DNA of 64,000 nt from GCA-2861595 sp035536185 (GCA_035536185.1 DATLOM010000060.1:1-64000), one strand, 5' to 3'; positions 40,323 through 49,319 are shown, counted from the stretch's first letter. Made by a program: numbers and translations. Notes: generated by a model not told the origin, from the sequence alone.

Positions 40323-40964
40323 TCAACCCGGACCGGGGCTGCGCCGGCAGATGGCCTCGAAGTCCGCCGGTCGGGGCCGGCGCCACTCCACCACCTCGAA
40401 GCCGGCACAGCGCAGGCGCCGCCGGGTCAAACCCTCCAGGACCCACAGCGTGGGCACGGGCTTGCGGCCGAGCAGGGCGGCAAGGGGAGGGGACGCCAGG
40501 TGGGCCGCGGCGCGCCACCGCGGCCGCACCGTGGCCAGCGGCCTGCGGAAGTTGTGGTTGGTGAGGACGAGCCACCCGCCGGGGCGGATCAGGGCGGCGA
40601 GGTGCCGGAGGAGCCTCGCCTCGTCGGACGCCCAGTGGAGGGCGTCACGCAGGGCCACCATGTCGAAAGAGCCCGCCGGATAGGGGAGATCGAGCATGTC
40701 CCGCACCTCGAAGCGCACCCGGGGCGAAGACGGCAGCGCCCTTTTGGCCGATTCGAGGAAGCCGGCGTCCACGTCGTGCCAGACGACCAGCCCGGCCCCC
40801 GCCCGCAGCAGGGCGGCGGTGTAGGCGCCGGGGCCGGCGGCCAGGTCGAGCACTTGCGCCTCGCGGACAGAGAAGGGATATCCGGCGATCTCGGCATCGA
40901 GCGCCTCAGCCCGCGGCTCGCTCCACTGCTCCCGCGAGTAGCGCACCACGTCCTCGGGCTTCAC
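40323..40964 (-). CDS. Class I SAM-dependent methyltransferase
   Basis: A 213-residue methyltransferase: AdoMet motif VLDLAAGPGAYTAALL, acidic strand-2 end VVWHDVD, and motif RDMLDLPYPAGSFDMVALRDALHW, typical of the UbiE/Methyltransf_11 type. Probably modifies a sugar or lipid carrier product of this cluster. GTG 40964 is chosen because it overlaps the upstream stop as GTGA; an in-frame start further upstream at 41003 would intrude into the glycosyltransferase gene. Confidence 0.83.
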   Translation of the reverse strand: MKPEDVVRYSREQWSEPRAEALDAEIAGYPFSVREAQVLDLAAGPGAYTAALLRAGAGLVVWHDVDAGFLESAKRALPSSPRVRFEVRDMLDLPYPAGSFDMVALRDALHWASDEARLLRHLAALIRPGGWLVLTNHNFRRPLATVRPRWRAAAHLASPPLAALLGRKPVPTLWVLEGLTRRRLRCAGFEVVEWRRPRPADFEAICRRSPGPG

Positions 40965-42148
40965 GCCCCCCGCTCCTGATGGTGCCGGCCGTTGGCTTCC
41001 CACAGCTCCTCGTACAGCGCCTCGATGTCGGAGACGAGCCGCTCCACCCCGAACTCGGCGACTACACGCGAGCGGCCGGCCGCCGCCGCTCGGGCTAGAG
41101 AGCCGTCCCCCAGCGCCTGCACGATGGCGTCAGCCAGGGCCCGTGCTGAGCGGTCCCTTGCCAGCAGCGCCCCTGGCCGATCACGCAGGATGTCGACCAC
41201 GCCACCGACGGGAACGCTGACCACCGGCCGCGCCGCGGCCAGCGCCTCGATGAGCGCCACCGGCGAGCCTTCGGAGCGGGAGCTGAGGGCGACAACACCG
41301 GAATCGTTCAGGAGCGCCGGAAGGTCGCCCCGGTGGCCGAGCAGCTCGGCCCAGGCCGGGGCCATCGCCTCGATCTCGGCTCGCAGTGGGCCGTCCCCGG
41401 CGATGCGCACGCGAAGGTCGGGTAGCCGTCGGCGGGCCATCTCGGCCGCCTCCAGGAACAGCGGCACGTCCTTCACCGGGACCAGCCGCGCCACCAGCGT
41501 GAGCACTGGCGGCGGGCCCCCCTCCAGCGCGGGCACGGTGGCGAAGGGCGCCAGGTCGAGTCCGAGAGGCACCACCCGGACCCGCCCGCGGCCCACGTGG
41601 TGGCGAGCGAGCTCGGACGCCACCGCCGGCGACACGGCGAGCACGGCGTCGCTCAGGCGGCCCAGCCCGCGTTCGGCCAAGGCGGCTGCCCGGCCGGCGA
41701 CGGGACGGAAGTGGCCGCCGAACACGGTGCCGTGGAAGGTGTGCACGATCACCGGCGTACGGCGACCGGCCGCTACGAGCCGCCCCAGCGCTCCTGCCTT
41801 GGCCGTGTGGGTGTGGAGAACATGGGGGCGGAACCGTCGAACCAGCCGATCCAGTGCCAGCAGCGCCCTCAGGTCGGCCCCCGGCCGCACGTCCCGGCCG
41901 AGACCGGGCATGGTCACGAGGCGCTCGCCCACCTCCGCGGCCAGGTCCGGCCGCAGGGCCAGCATGTCGCCCTCCCGCTCACCGGGACTGCCGACGGCCA
42001 ACAGCGACTCGAAGCGGTCAGGGTCGAGGCGGGACGTGAGCAGGCAGACGTGCAGGGCCGGCCCGCCCACGTTGAGACGGGCAATTATCCGAAGGACCCT
42101 GAGGCGGCGAGGTGCGCTACCCGTCATCAGCGCCCGATCTCGGGTCAT
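40961..42148 (-). CDS. GT4-family glycosyltransferase
   Basis: A 395-residue GT-B enzyme. N-terminal RIIARLNVGGPALHVCLLTSRL is typical of capsule/EPS glycosyltransferases, followed by HTHTAKAGALGRLVA, TLVARLVPVKDVPLFLEAA and the donor-binding SSRSEGSPVALIEALAAARPVV. Cytoplasmic, adds a sugar to the growing lipid-linked unit. A CATACT -10 element at 42174-42169 lies about 20 bp upstream of the ATG, but without a TTCAG box. The 172-bp gap to the WecA-like gene contains a small CAGCCT/AGGCTG hairpin (42178-42193) of unclear role. Confidence 0.88.
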   Translation of the reverse strand: MTRDRALMTGSAPRRLRVLRIIARLNVGGPALHVCLLTSRLDPDRFESLLAVGSPGEREGDMLALRPDLAAEVGERLVTMPGLGRDVRPGADLRALLALDRLVRRFRPHVLHTHTAKAGALGRLVAAGRRTPVIVHTFHGTVFGGHFRPVAGRAAALAERGLGRLSDAVLAVSPAVASELARHHVGRGRVRVVPLGLDLAPFATVPALEGGPPPVLTLVARLVPVKDVPLFLEAAEMARRRLPDLRVRIAGDGPLRAEIEAMAPAWAELLGHRGDLPALLNDSGVVALSSRSEGSPVALIEALAAARPVVSVPVGGVVDILRDRPGALLARDRSARALADAIVQALGDGSLARAAAAGRSRVVAEFGVERLVSDIEALYEELWEANGRHHQERGA

Positions 42149-42320
42149 GCCGGTAAACCAGTTGGCGGAGTATGACCAGCCTCAGGAGGCTGATGGCGCA
42201 ACGTTTCGGGCGGGGCGGGGCGACGATGGCATGGTCCCACGGGCCACGCCTTCTTGCGGCGAACTCTTGAGCGTCGTCACGCAGGCGCGGTGATCTCGAT
42301 GGGCGCAGTTCGGGAGGACG

Positions 42321-43442
42321 TCATACCGGTGCCCGTGGCGGCAGGCATCCCACCGCAGCGTCCCGTTGGTGACGCTCCTCGGGCGTGACCTCACGGATGG
42401 CGAGGTGACGCCGGCGGCTGGTGTCGTACACCGGGACCAGCGCCAGCAGGACGCCGAGGAAGAGGGCCACGGCGAGGACGAGGCCCATGAGGATGAAGCT
42501 GGTGGAGCGGTCGAGCCTCGACATGACCAGTCCCAGCCACCCGAGGGCGACACAGGCGGCGTAGATGAGGCCGACGGTGGCCCGCACGGGGATGCCGACG
42601 TGGACGAGGCGGTGGCTGGTGTGGTCCCGGCCGCCCATCATGGGGCTGCGGTGATGGATGAGGCGGGTGACGGTGACCAGCGTGGTGTCGAAAAGAGCAA
42701 CGCCGAGGATGACCATCGGCACGAGGAAGGTCGTGCGGGTCACTATCCGGGTTCGTAGCTTCAGGGACAGCACGGCGAGGAGAAAGCCCAGGAAGAGGCT
42801 GCCGGCGTCGCCCATGTAGATGCGGGCCGGCTGGAAGTTGTGGCGCAGGAACCCGGTGGCGACCCCGGCCAGGGCGATGGCGAGGGTGGCTACGAGGAAC
42901 TGGCCGTTGAGGTAGGCGACGATGAACAGGAACACCGAGGCGATGGCGGCCACTCCCGCCGACAGCCCGTCCATGTTGTCGAGCAGGTTGAAGGCATTGG
43001 TCACGGCGACCACCCACAGGACCGTCACAGCGGCGTCGGCGATGTCGGGACCGAACAGGTGGGCCTCCACGCCGCAGGCCCAAACGCCTAGCCCTGCCGC
43101 CACCTGGAGCCCGAGCCGCAAAGTGGGAGAAAGGCCCCGCAGGTCGTCGATCAGGCCCATCAGGGCCAGCGCCACGGCTATGGCGAGGAGTGCAGTGAGC
43201 TGCCCCAACCCCGACACCGGGGGCCGGATCAGGGCCAGCGCGACTACGGCCACGGCGAAGGACACCACGATGGCCGCCCCCCCGAGGTAGGGCACGGGAG
43301 TGGACTGCGCCTTGATCGCTCCGGGGTGGTCGAGGATCCCCCGCCGTAGGGCCAGGTGCAGGGCGATCGGGGTGAAGAGGAGGGCCAGCGCGACGGAGCC
43401 CAGGAAGACAAGCGGGTAGCCCCAGAGGGGCACCTCGTTCAT
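42321..43442 (-). CDS. WecA/TagO-like undecaprenyl-phosphate sugar-1-phosphate transferase
   Basis: A 373-residue polytopic enzyme that starts glycan assembly by moving a (N-acetyl)hexosamine-1-phosphate from UDP to undecaprenyl phosphate. MraY/WecA signatures: MGLIDDLRGL, NAFNLLDNMDGLSAG, ARIYMGDAGSLFLGFLL and the histidine loop GRDHTSHRLVHVG. About eleven membrane helices. ATG 43442 lies just after a -10 element, implying a leaderless message. TTCAG site H makes this committed step part of the shared regulon. Likely first enzyme for the polysaccharide made by this cluster. Confidence 0.9.
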   Translation of the reverse strand: MNEVPLWGYPLVFLGSVALALLFTPIALHLALRRGILDHPGAIKAQSTPVPYLGGAAIVVSFAVAVVALALIRPPVSGLGQLTALLAIAVALALMGLIDDLRGLSPTLRLGLQVAAGLGVWACGVEAHLFGPDIADAAVTVLWVVAVTNAFNLLDNMDGLSAGVAAIASVFLFIVAYLNGQFLVATLAIALAGVATGFLRHNFQPARIYMGDAGSLFLGFLLAVLSLKLRTRIVTRTTFLVPMVILGVALFDTTLVTVTRLIHHRSPMMGGRDHTSHRLVHVGIPVRATVGLIYAACVALGWLGLVMSRLDRSTSFILMGLVLAVALFLGVLLALVPVYDTSRRRHLAIREVTPEERHQRDAAVGCLPPRAPV

Positions 43443-43450
43443 AACGGACC

Positions 43451-43482
43451 AGTCTGACGGCCAATCCTGAAGATTTGCTTAA
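43451..43482 (-). promoter_or_regulatory. Promoter with TTCAG-type repeat (site H)
   Basis: In gene orientation: TTAAG-CAAATC-TTCAG (43482-43467), one mismatch in the distal half, 10 bp, then CAGACT (43456-43451). Transcription would begin next to the ATG of the WecA-like gene. Confidence 0.65.
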
Positions 43483-44564
43483 GGCAGAGCAGAAGATCCG
43501 GAATAGGTCACGTTTCGGCCGAGGCCGAGCACGGCCAGGCAGACAACGACGGGTATGACGGGCGCCCGCTGTCGAAGGGCGGTGCCGGCGTTGCCTTCGA
43601 AGACCGACAGCACGGCGAGGATGCCGAGGGCGAAGGCCAGCAGGGCGGACGAAGAACCGAGGAGCGCTCTGAAGCCCTTGTTCCGCGCCCCTCGGGCGGC
43701 CAGCACGATGGCCACGATCCATGCCGGAAGCTCCACGACCACGAGCAGCCGGGCGGCGGGCGACAAGGCGTCCCAGGGGAACGGCCCCACTGCGGCGTAA
43801 ACGGCTCCCCGAGGCACCCCCTTGAGGACGTCACGCTTGTCGCGAACGTCTGGCTCGGCGAAACCGGTGTCTCCTCGGGAGCCTTCCTCTCTGGCGATGG
43901 CCACTTGTTCCACGGTGGCGTTGTCAGACAAGAAGCCAATGCCGAAGAGGCCGTGGCCGGTGACCACGAGCAAACTCGATACGGCCAGGAAGAACAGGGC
44001 GAGGGGGAGGGCCCGGCGCAGCTGCCTCGACAGGAGGTGGACTACCAGTGGAGCGGCCACGGCGAGGGAAGCCACCACGAAGGCGTACAGCCGCAGTGGT
44101 TCCAGGGCGGCCAGGGCCAACACACCGACGGCGATGGCAGCCCACTCGCCCTCGGCAACACGCAGGGCGGCGAGCAGCACGACGAGGACGGCCAGCAGCA
44201 CGAGGGTGTCCTTGAGGACGAGCACCGACCACAGCACGAGCGACGGCCAGCAGGCCACGGCAAGAGCGGCCACTCGTGCCCGTGCCGGCTCCATGAGCCG
44301 GCAGGCGATCTCGTAGACGACCAACGCCACCAGGGAACCGGCCACGATGTTGATCCCCTTGGGCAGCCAGGCGCTCTGCCCGGCCACGTCGAAGACCCGG
44401 GCCAGGAAGGCCGAGTAGCCGTGGCCCTCTTCCCACTCGCCAGCGGCCGCTTCGCTCAGGTACGTCCCCTCGTCGGGGAACAGCCACGGTCGGTCGGTGG
44501 CGGCCAGGTAGGCGCCGACGACCAGGCCGAGAAGAAGGCGGGCGCCGAGCGCCACCGCCGCCAC
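43479..44564 (-). CDS. Polytopic membrane protein, possible GT-C glycosyltransferase
   Basis: A 361-residue membrane protein with about nine helices. The first external loop has WLFPDEGTYLSEA, an Asp-Glu pair in the position used by GT-C (ArnT/PMT-like) glycosyltransferases, but the protein is short for that family and the link is tentative. It may transfer a lipid-linked sugar on the outer face. GTG 44564 is the first suitable start. It follows the sugar dehydrogenase by 45 bp and precedes the WecA-like gene, whose promoter site H overlaps its 3' end. Confidence 0.6.
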   Translation of the reverse strand: MAAVALGARLLLGLVVGAYLAATDRPWLFPDEGTYLSEAAAGEWEEGHGYSAFLARVFDVAGQSAWLPKGINIVAGSLVALVVYEIACRLMEPARARVAALAVACWPSLVLWSVLVLKDTLVLLAVLVVLLAALRVAEGEWAAIAVGVLALAALEPLRLYAFVVASLAVAAPLVVHLLSRQLRRALPLALFFLAVSSLLVVTGHGLFGIGFLSDNATVEQVAIAREEGSRGDTGFAEPDVRDKRDVLKGVPRGAVYAAVGPFPWDALSPAARLLVVVELPAWIVAIVLAARGARNKGFRALLGSSSALLAFALGILAVLSVFEGNAGTALRQRAPVIPVVVCLAVLGLGRNVTYSGSSALP

Positions 44565-44609
44565 CTGCGCCCGGTGGCTCCACCGCCCAAGGTGCAGGAA
44601 AGGCGGCGT

Positions 44610-45923
44610 CTAGAGCCGTTCCACGTGGGCGGTGGCGAAGCCAGCTGTCGCGTTCACGGCGTCGAACACCGGTGTCCCCGACTGCAGGATCGTCTCCATG
44701 GGCCAGTTCTGGTGGCCCACGAGAACGACGACGATGTCTGCCGCGGGGAGCCCGTCGCTCAGCTCGACGGCCTTGCGGGCCCGTCCACCCACCGTGACGG
44801 AGGCGACGTGGGGGTCGGCGTAGCTCACCATGGCCCCGCCCTCCTCGAGCAGCTCCATCACCCGCACGGCACGGGAGTTGCGCACGTCGGACACCCCCGG
44901 CTTGAACGATGCTCCCAGGGCGAGGACCCTGGCGCCCCGGAGCGGGTGGCCGGAGCGGTTGAGGAAGTCCTGGACCCGCTTGGTCACGTAGTGGGCCATG
45001 CGGAGGTTGGTGTCGGCGGCCAGCTCGATGAACTTGGTCTGGAAGTCGAACTCCCGGGCCCGCCACGACAGGTAGTAGGGATCGACGGGGATGCAATGGC
45101 CGCCGGGACCGACGCCCGGATAGAAGGGCTGGAAACCGAACGGCTTTGTGGCCGCTCCGTCGACGACCTCCCATATGTCGAGGCCCATCTCGTGGGAGAG
45201 CATGGCCAGCTCCCCGACCATGGCGATGTTCACCGCCCGGTAGGTGTTCTCGAACAGCTTGGTCATCTCCGCCGCCGCGGGGGAAGACAGCACGGTGACC
45301 AGGCCCGGTCGTTCCATCACCGCCTCGAGAACCGCCCGAGCCCGCTCCGCGCTCACGGCGGTGACCCCGCCCACCACCTTCGGGGTGTTGCGCACGGTCC
45401 AGGTGGCATTGCCGGGGTCGACCCGCTCGGGCGAGAAGGCCAAGTGGAAGTCCACTCCGGCTTTCAGGCCCGCGCTCTCCAGGATGGGCTGGCACACCTC
45501 GGTGGTGGTGCCGGGAAAGGTGGTGGACTGGAGCACGATCAGCATGCCCGGGCACAGCACGGCGGCCACGTCGGCGATGGCCGCCCGCACGAAGGAGAGG
45601 TCGGGCGTCTTGGCCCGGTCGAAGGGGGTGGGGACGCAGACGAACACGACGTCGGCCTCCCGCAGGTGCTGCGGGTCGGCGGTGGCGTAGAAGCGCTCCG
45701 CCTCCAGCACCGCTGCCACCCGCTCGGAGGTGACGTCTTCTATGTGGCTGGCGCCGGCGTTGAGCGACGCGGCGCGCTCGGCGTCGACGTCCGCGCCGAT
45801 GCATGTGAACCCCGCCTCGGCGTAGGTGATGGCGAGGGGCAGGCCCACGTAACCCAGGCCCACCACGCCGATGGTGAGGTCCTTGGCCGCCAGCCTGGCC
45901 TCGAAGCCGGAGCTGTCAGCCAT
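44610..45923 (-). CDS. UDP-sugar 6-dehydrogenase (WecC/WbpA-like)
   Basis: A 437-residue NAD-dependent enzyme that oxidises a UDP-hexose(amine) to its uronic acid. N-terminal Rossmann motif IGVVGLGYVGLPLA, substrate segment FSPERVDPGN, central KLFENTYRAVNIA, catalytic cysteine in GVGPGGHCIPVDPYYL and C-terminal GASFKPGVSDVRNS. The segments look closer to UDP-HexNAc (WbpA/WecC) than to UDP-glucose dehydrogenases. ATG 45923 overlaps the upstream epimerase stop by 8 bp; the frame extends further upstream but into that gene. Confidence 0.9.
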   Translation of the reverse strand: MADSSGFEARLAAKDLTIGVVGLGYVGLPLAITYAEAGFTCIGADVDAERAASLNAGASHIEDVTSERVAAVLEAERFYATADPQHLREADVVFVCVPTPFDRAKTPDLSFVRAAIADVAAVLCPGMLIVLQSTTFPGTTTEVCQPILESAGLKAGVDFHLAFSPERVDPGNATWTVRNTPKVVGGVTAVSAERARAVLEAVMERPGLVTVLSSPAAAEMTKLFENTYRAVNIAMVGELAMLSHEMGLDIWEVVDGAATKPFGFQPFYPGVGPGGHCIPVDPYYLSWRAREFDFQTKFIELAADTNLRMAHYVTKRVQDFLNRSGHPLRGARVLALGASFKPGVSDVRNSRAVRVMELLEEGGAMVSYADPHVASVTVGGRARKAVELSDGLPAADIVVVLVGHQNWPMETILQSGTPVFDAVNATAGFATAHVERL

Positions 45924-46878
45924 AGGTCTTGTGCCACCATTCGAGGACACGGGTGAGGCCGTCCTCCAGTGCGACCTGGGGCGCCCACCCAAGGATCTCG
46001 CCGGCCCTGGTGATGTCGGGCACCCGCCGGCGGGTGTCCTCGTAGCCCGGGCCGTAGTAGCTCTCGTAAGGGGCGAGGCGGATCTCGGAGTTGGAGCCGA
46101 GCTGGGCGCGGATCATCTCGGCCAGCTCGAAGATGGAGATCTCCCTGGTCGAGCCCAGGTTGAACACCAGGCCCTCCGCTTCAGGGGTGAAGCCGGCGGC
46201 CATGGTGCCTCGCACCGTGTCGTCAACGTAGGTGAAGCAGCGGGTCTGGAGACCGTCGCCGAGGACGAAGAGGGGTTCGCCGGCCAGTGCGGGGCGGATG
46301 AAGTTGGCCACCACCGACCCATAGCCCTTGGGGTCCAGGCGAGGGCCGAAGGAGTTGAAGTAGCGGACTATGACCACGGGAAGGCGCCGCTCGGCATAGG
46401 CGAAGGCGAGGTGCTCGTCGATGGCCTTGGAGGTGGCGTAGGACCAGCGGTGGACGGTAGTGGGCCCGAGGATGCGGTCGTCGTCCTCGGCCATCGGGAC
46501 CTTCGACGTCTTGCCGTAGACCTCGGAGGTGGACGCCACGACCGCCTTCTTCCAGTACTTGAAGCAGGCGGACAGCACGTTCTCGGTACCGAGGGTGTTG
46601 GTCAAGATCGCCTCGAGGGGGTCCTCGACCACGTGGCGAACCCCCACGGCGGCCGCCAGGTGGAACACCATCTGTGACCGCTCCACCTCCGCCTCCACGA
46701 GAGCCGCGTCGAGGATCGACCCGTTCACGAACCGGATCTCGTGGAGGCGGTGCTGGAGGTTGACAGCTCGGCCCGAACGAAGGTTGTCGAGCACGGCAAC
46801 CTCGTGGCCGGCGTCGCACAGAGCGTCGACCAGGTGGGAGCCGATGTATCCGGCCCCGCCTGTGACCAGCACCCGCAT
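45916..46878 (-). CDS. NAD-dependent nucleotide-sugar epimerase/decarboxylase
   Basis: A 320-residue extended SDR. TGGAGYIGSHLVDALCDAG, ASTSEVYGKTS, the active-site pair in WSYATSKAIDEH and RYFNSFGPRLDPKGYGSVVANF resemble UDP-glucuronate decarboxylase/epimerase proteins. Coupled to the dehydrogenase, it could process a UDP-uronic acid. A TACTAT -10 element (46892-46887) sits 8 bp before the ATG, consistent with a leaderless mRNA and the start of the polysaccharide operon. Confidence 0.88.
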   Translation of the reverse strand: MRVLVTGGAGYIGSHLVDALCDAGHEVAVLDNLRSGRAVNLQHRLHEIRFVNGSILDAALVEAEVERSQMVFHLAAAVGVRHVVEDPLEAILTNTLGTENVLSACFKYWKKAVVASTSEVYGKTSKVPMAEDDDRILGPTTVHRWSYATSKAIDEHLAFAYAERRLPVVIVRYFNSFGPRLDPKGYGSVVANFIRPALAGEPLFVLGDGLQTRCFTYVDDTVRGTMAAGFTPEAEGLVFNLGSTREISIFELAEMIRAQLGSNSEIRLAPYESYYGPGYEDTRRRVPDITRAGEILGWAPQVALEDGLTRVLEWWHKTYG

Positions 46879-46918
46879 GGACAGCCATAGTAGGCCCGTG
46901 GAGTGGTGTCGGGGGCCT

Positions 46919-47458
46919 TCAGACGGAGCGGTAGCGGTTGTTGAGGAAGGCGCCGAGGATGGCGAGGTTGATGGCGCCCGAGAGCCCGAGGAGCACCCAC
47001 ATCCAGACAGGGATGCGGTCCCTGGTGACCTCCCGGACCTGGATCACCGGGGGCGGCGGGCGAGTGGTCGTCGTCGTGGTGGCGATGGTCGGGGGCACGG
47101 TCGTCGACGGAATTGTGGCGACGGTGGTGGCCACGGGGCCTGGGGCTCGCCGGGTGGTCGCGGTGGTGCGGCGGGTCGTGGGGGTGGTGGCCGGCGCCGT
47201 CGGAGGTGGTGGGGCGGCGGTCGTCGGGGCCGAGGTGGAGGGCGGAGGTTCCGGGAACGACGGTGGTGGGGGAGGGGGTGGCGGGTCGTCCTGGGCAGCC
47301 ACTCCGGGGCCGGCCGGTGGAGGAGGTGGCGCTGCGCTGCGCTGCTGTGCCGTCGCCGGGGAGAAGAAGTACGGCGCGGTGGTGAAGGCGAACGTCAGCC
47401 AGAGGAGGACGGCGATCAGGCGCGCTGTCGTGTGCTTGCGCCCCCCGACCCACCTCAT
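46919..47458 (-). CDS. Membrane protein with Pro/Thr-rich stalk
   Basis: A 179-residue protein. N-terminal hydrophobic segment (about 14-34, ending SPATA), a low-complexity Pro/Thr/Ala stalk of about 90 residues, then IQVREVTRDRIPVW and a C-terminal membrane helix (MWVLLGLSGAINLAILGAF). Domain-free; perhaps a cell-wall-spanning or O-glycosylated linker. ATG 47458 is preferred to an upstream start. It lies 5 bp after the previous gene, in an apparent operon of small envelope proteins. Confidence 0.65.
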   Translation of the reverse strand: MRWVGGRKHTTARLIAVLLWLTFAFTTAPYFFSPATAQQRSAAPPPPPAGPGVAAQDDPPPPPPPPSFPEPPPSTSAPTTAAPPPPTAPATTPTTRRTTATTRRAPGPVATTVATIPSTTVPPTIATTTTTTRPPPPVIQVREVTRDRIPVWMWVLLGLSGAINLAILGAFLNNRYRSV

Positions 47459-47463
47459 GCTCG

Positions 47464-47922
47464 CTACCGTACCGGACACTTGCCACTGAGGAAAAGTGGA
47501 GCGGGGGGCGCCTCTCGCGTCCCTGCCGGCACCGGGGAGAGGTTCAGCTCGAACCGCTCCCGCCCGCACAACCCGCCTACGGCCCCGGCCGCCGTGCCCA
47601 TGTAGCCCTTCGCCCGTGTCTCGAACGCAAACGGCGAGGTCACCGTCACTACGGCGCGGTACCGCCCCTGCTTGTCGGCGGTGGCGGTGATGGGCTCGTC
47701 ACCCTGTTTGATCAGGACCACCGCGCCGGCGATGGGCTTCTTGGTCTTGGCATCGAGGACGCGGCCGAAGACGAGCGCCTGCTCGTCGGTTAGATCGGGC
47801 CCCCCGTCCCCGCCACCCGAGCCACCGTCGCCATCGCCGACGAAGAAGAGAGCGGCCAGCGCCGCCAGCAGGAGCCCACCGACGAGTGCGAACCCGCTAC
47901 GGCGGCGGCCCCGTCGTTTCAC
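47464..47922 (-). CDS. Membrane-anchored carboxypeptidase-regulatory-like domain protein
   Basis: A 152-residue protein: N-terminal membrane helix (FALVGGLLLAALAALFFV), Gly/Asp-rich linker, then a CarboxypepD_reg-like beta-sandwich (VFGRVLDAKTKKPIAGAVVLIKQGD, TATADKQGRYRAVV, FETRAKGYMG). Such domains are binding or structural modules on the outside of the cell. GTG 47922 is 11 bp after the lipoprotein stop. Two cysteines occur near the C-terminus. Confidence 0.75.
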   Translation of the reverse strand: MKRRGRRRSGFALVGGLLLAALAALFFVGDGDGGSGGGDGGPDLTDEQALVFGRVLDAKTKKPIAGAVVLIKQGDEPITATADKQGRYRAVVTVTSPFAFETRAKGYMGTAAGAVGGLCGRERFELNLSPVPAGTREAPPAPLFLSGKCPVR

Positions 47923-47933
47923 AGGAGCGACAT

Positions 47934-49319
47934 CTAGGCGATGGCCTTCTTGATGTACTCGCGGGTCTTCTCGTCCAGCTGCTTCTCGTCCATGTCGTAG
48001 ATGCGACGGAGGAGCCGGTGGGTCGCGTCGGCCCGCAGCTCCTCCAGCGGGTGCGCCTCCATGGAGCCGGACGGCTCGTACTCCTTGAAGTCACGGTAGA
48101 AGTCCCAGAACTTCTTCTCGCCGAAGGTCTCGACCAGGTACGACACGGCGGCGTTGGCGTAGGCGTAGGCGATGGCATTGGTCAGGTTCGGGGATGGGCT
48201 CAGCTCCGCGAACGAGAGCTGTTCGTAGATGCCGAAGAGGCTGCCGAGCTGCCACGAACCCACGCGGCGCTCGTCGGCCAGCAGCATGGCCCCCCCCTCC
48301 ACCACCCAGCCGGTAGTGGACTCGCGGGTGACCCGGCTGAGGGCGAGATGCCCCAGCTCGTGCTGGAACACCTGAGCCGGCACCAGCTCGTTCTCGAGCT
48401 TCTCGACGAGACCCTCTGGCATCACCAACTCGTCGCCGCCCTCGTCGCGCCCGGCGCTGCCGCCCAGCTCGCTGCCGTGATCCGTTCCGAGGTCGGCCTT
48501 CCGGTCGGGGTTCTGCAGGACGGCCGCCAGGTTTACGACCATCTGGCGCGCCTCGGCGCGTGTGGGATGGCCTGCGCTGCTGCGGAACACGTAGGACACC
48601 TGCGCCAGCGAGCTCCCCGCGCCGTCGCCGGCCATGTCCCTGTACTCCGCCTGATCCCGGGCCAGTAGAAGCAGGTGTATCTGCTCGGGCTGCAGCGTCA
48701 GCCCTTCCAGCAGCTTGACCCGCGCCGTCTCCGCCAGCTTCAAGCTCTCGTCCACCCGGGTCGTTCCCGGCCGGTGAAGAGCCAAAAAGTGCGCCGACTT
48801 GGCTACCGTCACGGGCCCCCGGGCCCAGATGGGAAGGGGCGTCTTGCTGTCGTCGTGCCTAGAGCTGGTGACCATCCACGCGCCGTCCCGCAGCTCCAGC
48901 TCGTAGAGGAGGCGGAAGCGGAACAGGTTGTCCTCGGGCAGGTCCTTGTAGCGGTAGATGAAATCGAGCCTCGCCGCGGTCACCGCGGTGCCGGCGTCGT
49001 TGAAATCCGCCTCGTCCATGAGCAGGCTCACGTCGGCCAGAGGCACGGCCGTGGAACCCCTGGCGATGGGCTCCTCCACCGCTCGGGCTTCGGGCGTCAT
49101 CGGGGCCAGATAGGCCTCCGCGTCGCCGGCGACCAGGGCCTTGGCCCGCTGGCGGAGCATGGCGTCGACCGCCTGTCGAGGCCCCGGCTCCCCCCCGGCC
49201 TCGTCGACGGGGCCGCCCGTGGTCTTGGCGCAGGCGCCGGCGAGCCAAGCCAGGCCCACGACGGCAGCGCACAGCAGTCTCGCCGATCGATTCAGGCTCC
49301 CCCCTCTGCCCCTTCTCAC
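47934..49319 (-). CDS. Lipoprotein with HExxH metallopeptidase-like motif
   Basis: A 461-residue predicted lipoprotein: signal peptide with lipobox LAGAC near residue 29, an NTF2-like or helical N-terminal half, and a C-terminal half with VFQHELGHLALSR, a zinc-peptidase HExxH motif. Downstream segments WVVEGGAMLLADERR and AYANAAVSYLVETFG resemble the glutamate-containing helix of gluzincin peptidase_MA-like proteins, so a surface metallopeptidase is plausible. GTG 49319 is chosen because the reading frame further upstream would run into the binding-protein gene. Substrate unknown. Confidence 0.72.
   Translation of the reverse strand: MRRGRGGSLNRSARLLCAAVVGLAWLAGACAKTTGGPVDEAGGEPGPRQAVDAMLRQRAKALVAGDAEAYLAPMTPEARAVEEPIARGSTAVPLADVSLLMDEADFNDAGTAVTAARLDFIYRYKDLPEDNLFRFRLLYELELRDGAWMVTSSRHDDSKTPLPIWARGPVTVAKSAHFLALHRPGTTRVDESLKLAETARVKLLEGLTLQPEQIHLLLLARDQAEYRDMAGDGAGSSLAQVSYVFRSSAGHPTRAEARQMVVNLAAVLQNPDRKADLGTDHGSELGGSAGRDEGGDELVMPEGLVEKLENELVPAQVFQHELGHLALSRVTRESTTGWVVEGGAMLLADERRVGSWQLGSLFGIYEQLSFAELSPSPNLTNAIAYAYANAAVSYLVETFGEKKFWDFYRDFKEYEPSGSMEAHPLEELRADATHRLLRRIYDMDEKQLDEKTREYIKKAIA

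Noticed and set aside
42169..42189. Possible TTCAG box upstream of the 42148 glycosyltransferase
   Set aside because: A CATACT -10 element is present but the expected repeat positions read unrelated sequence.
43905..45956. Plus-strand open frame of 683 residues
   Set aside because: Antisense to the membrane protein and sugar dehydrogenase genes, both of which have clear family motifs. The translated product has only His/Gly/Asp-rich shadow composition.
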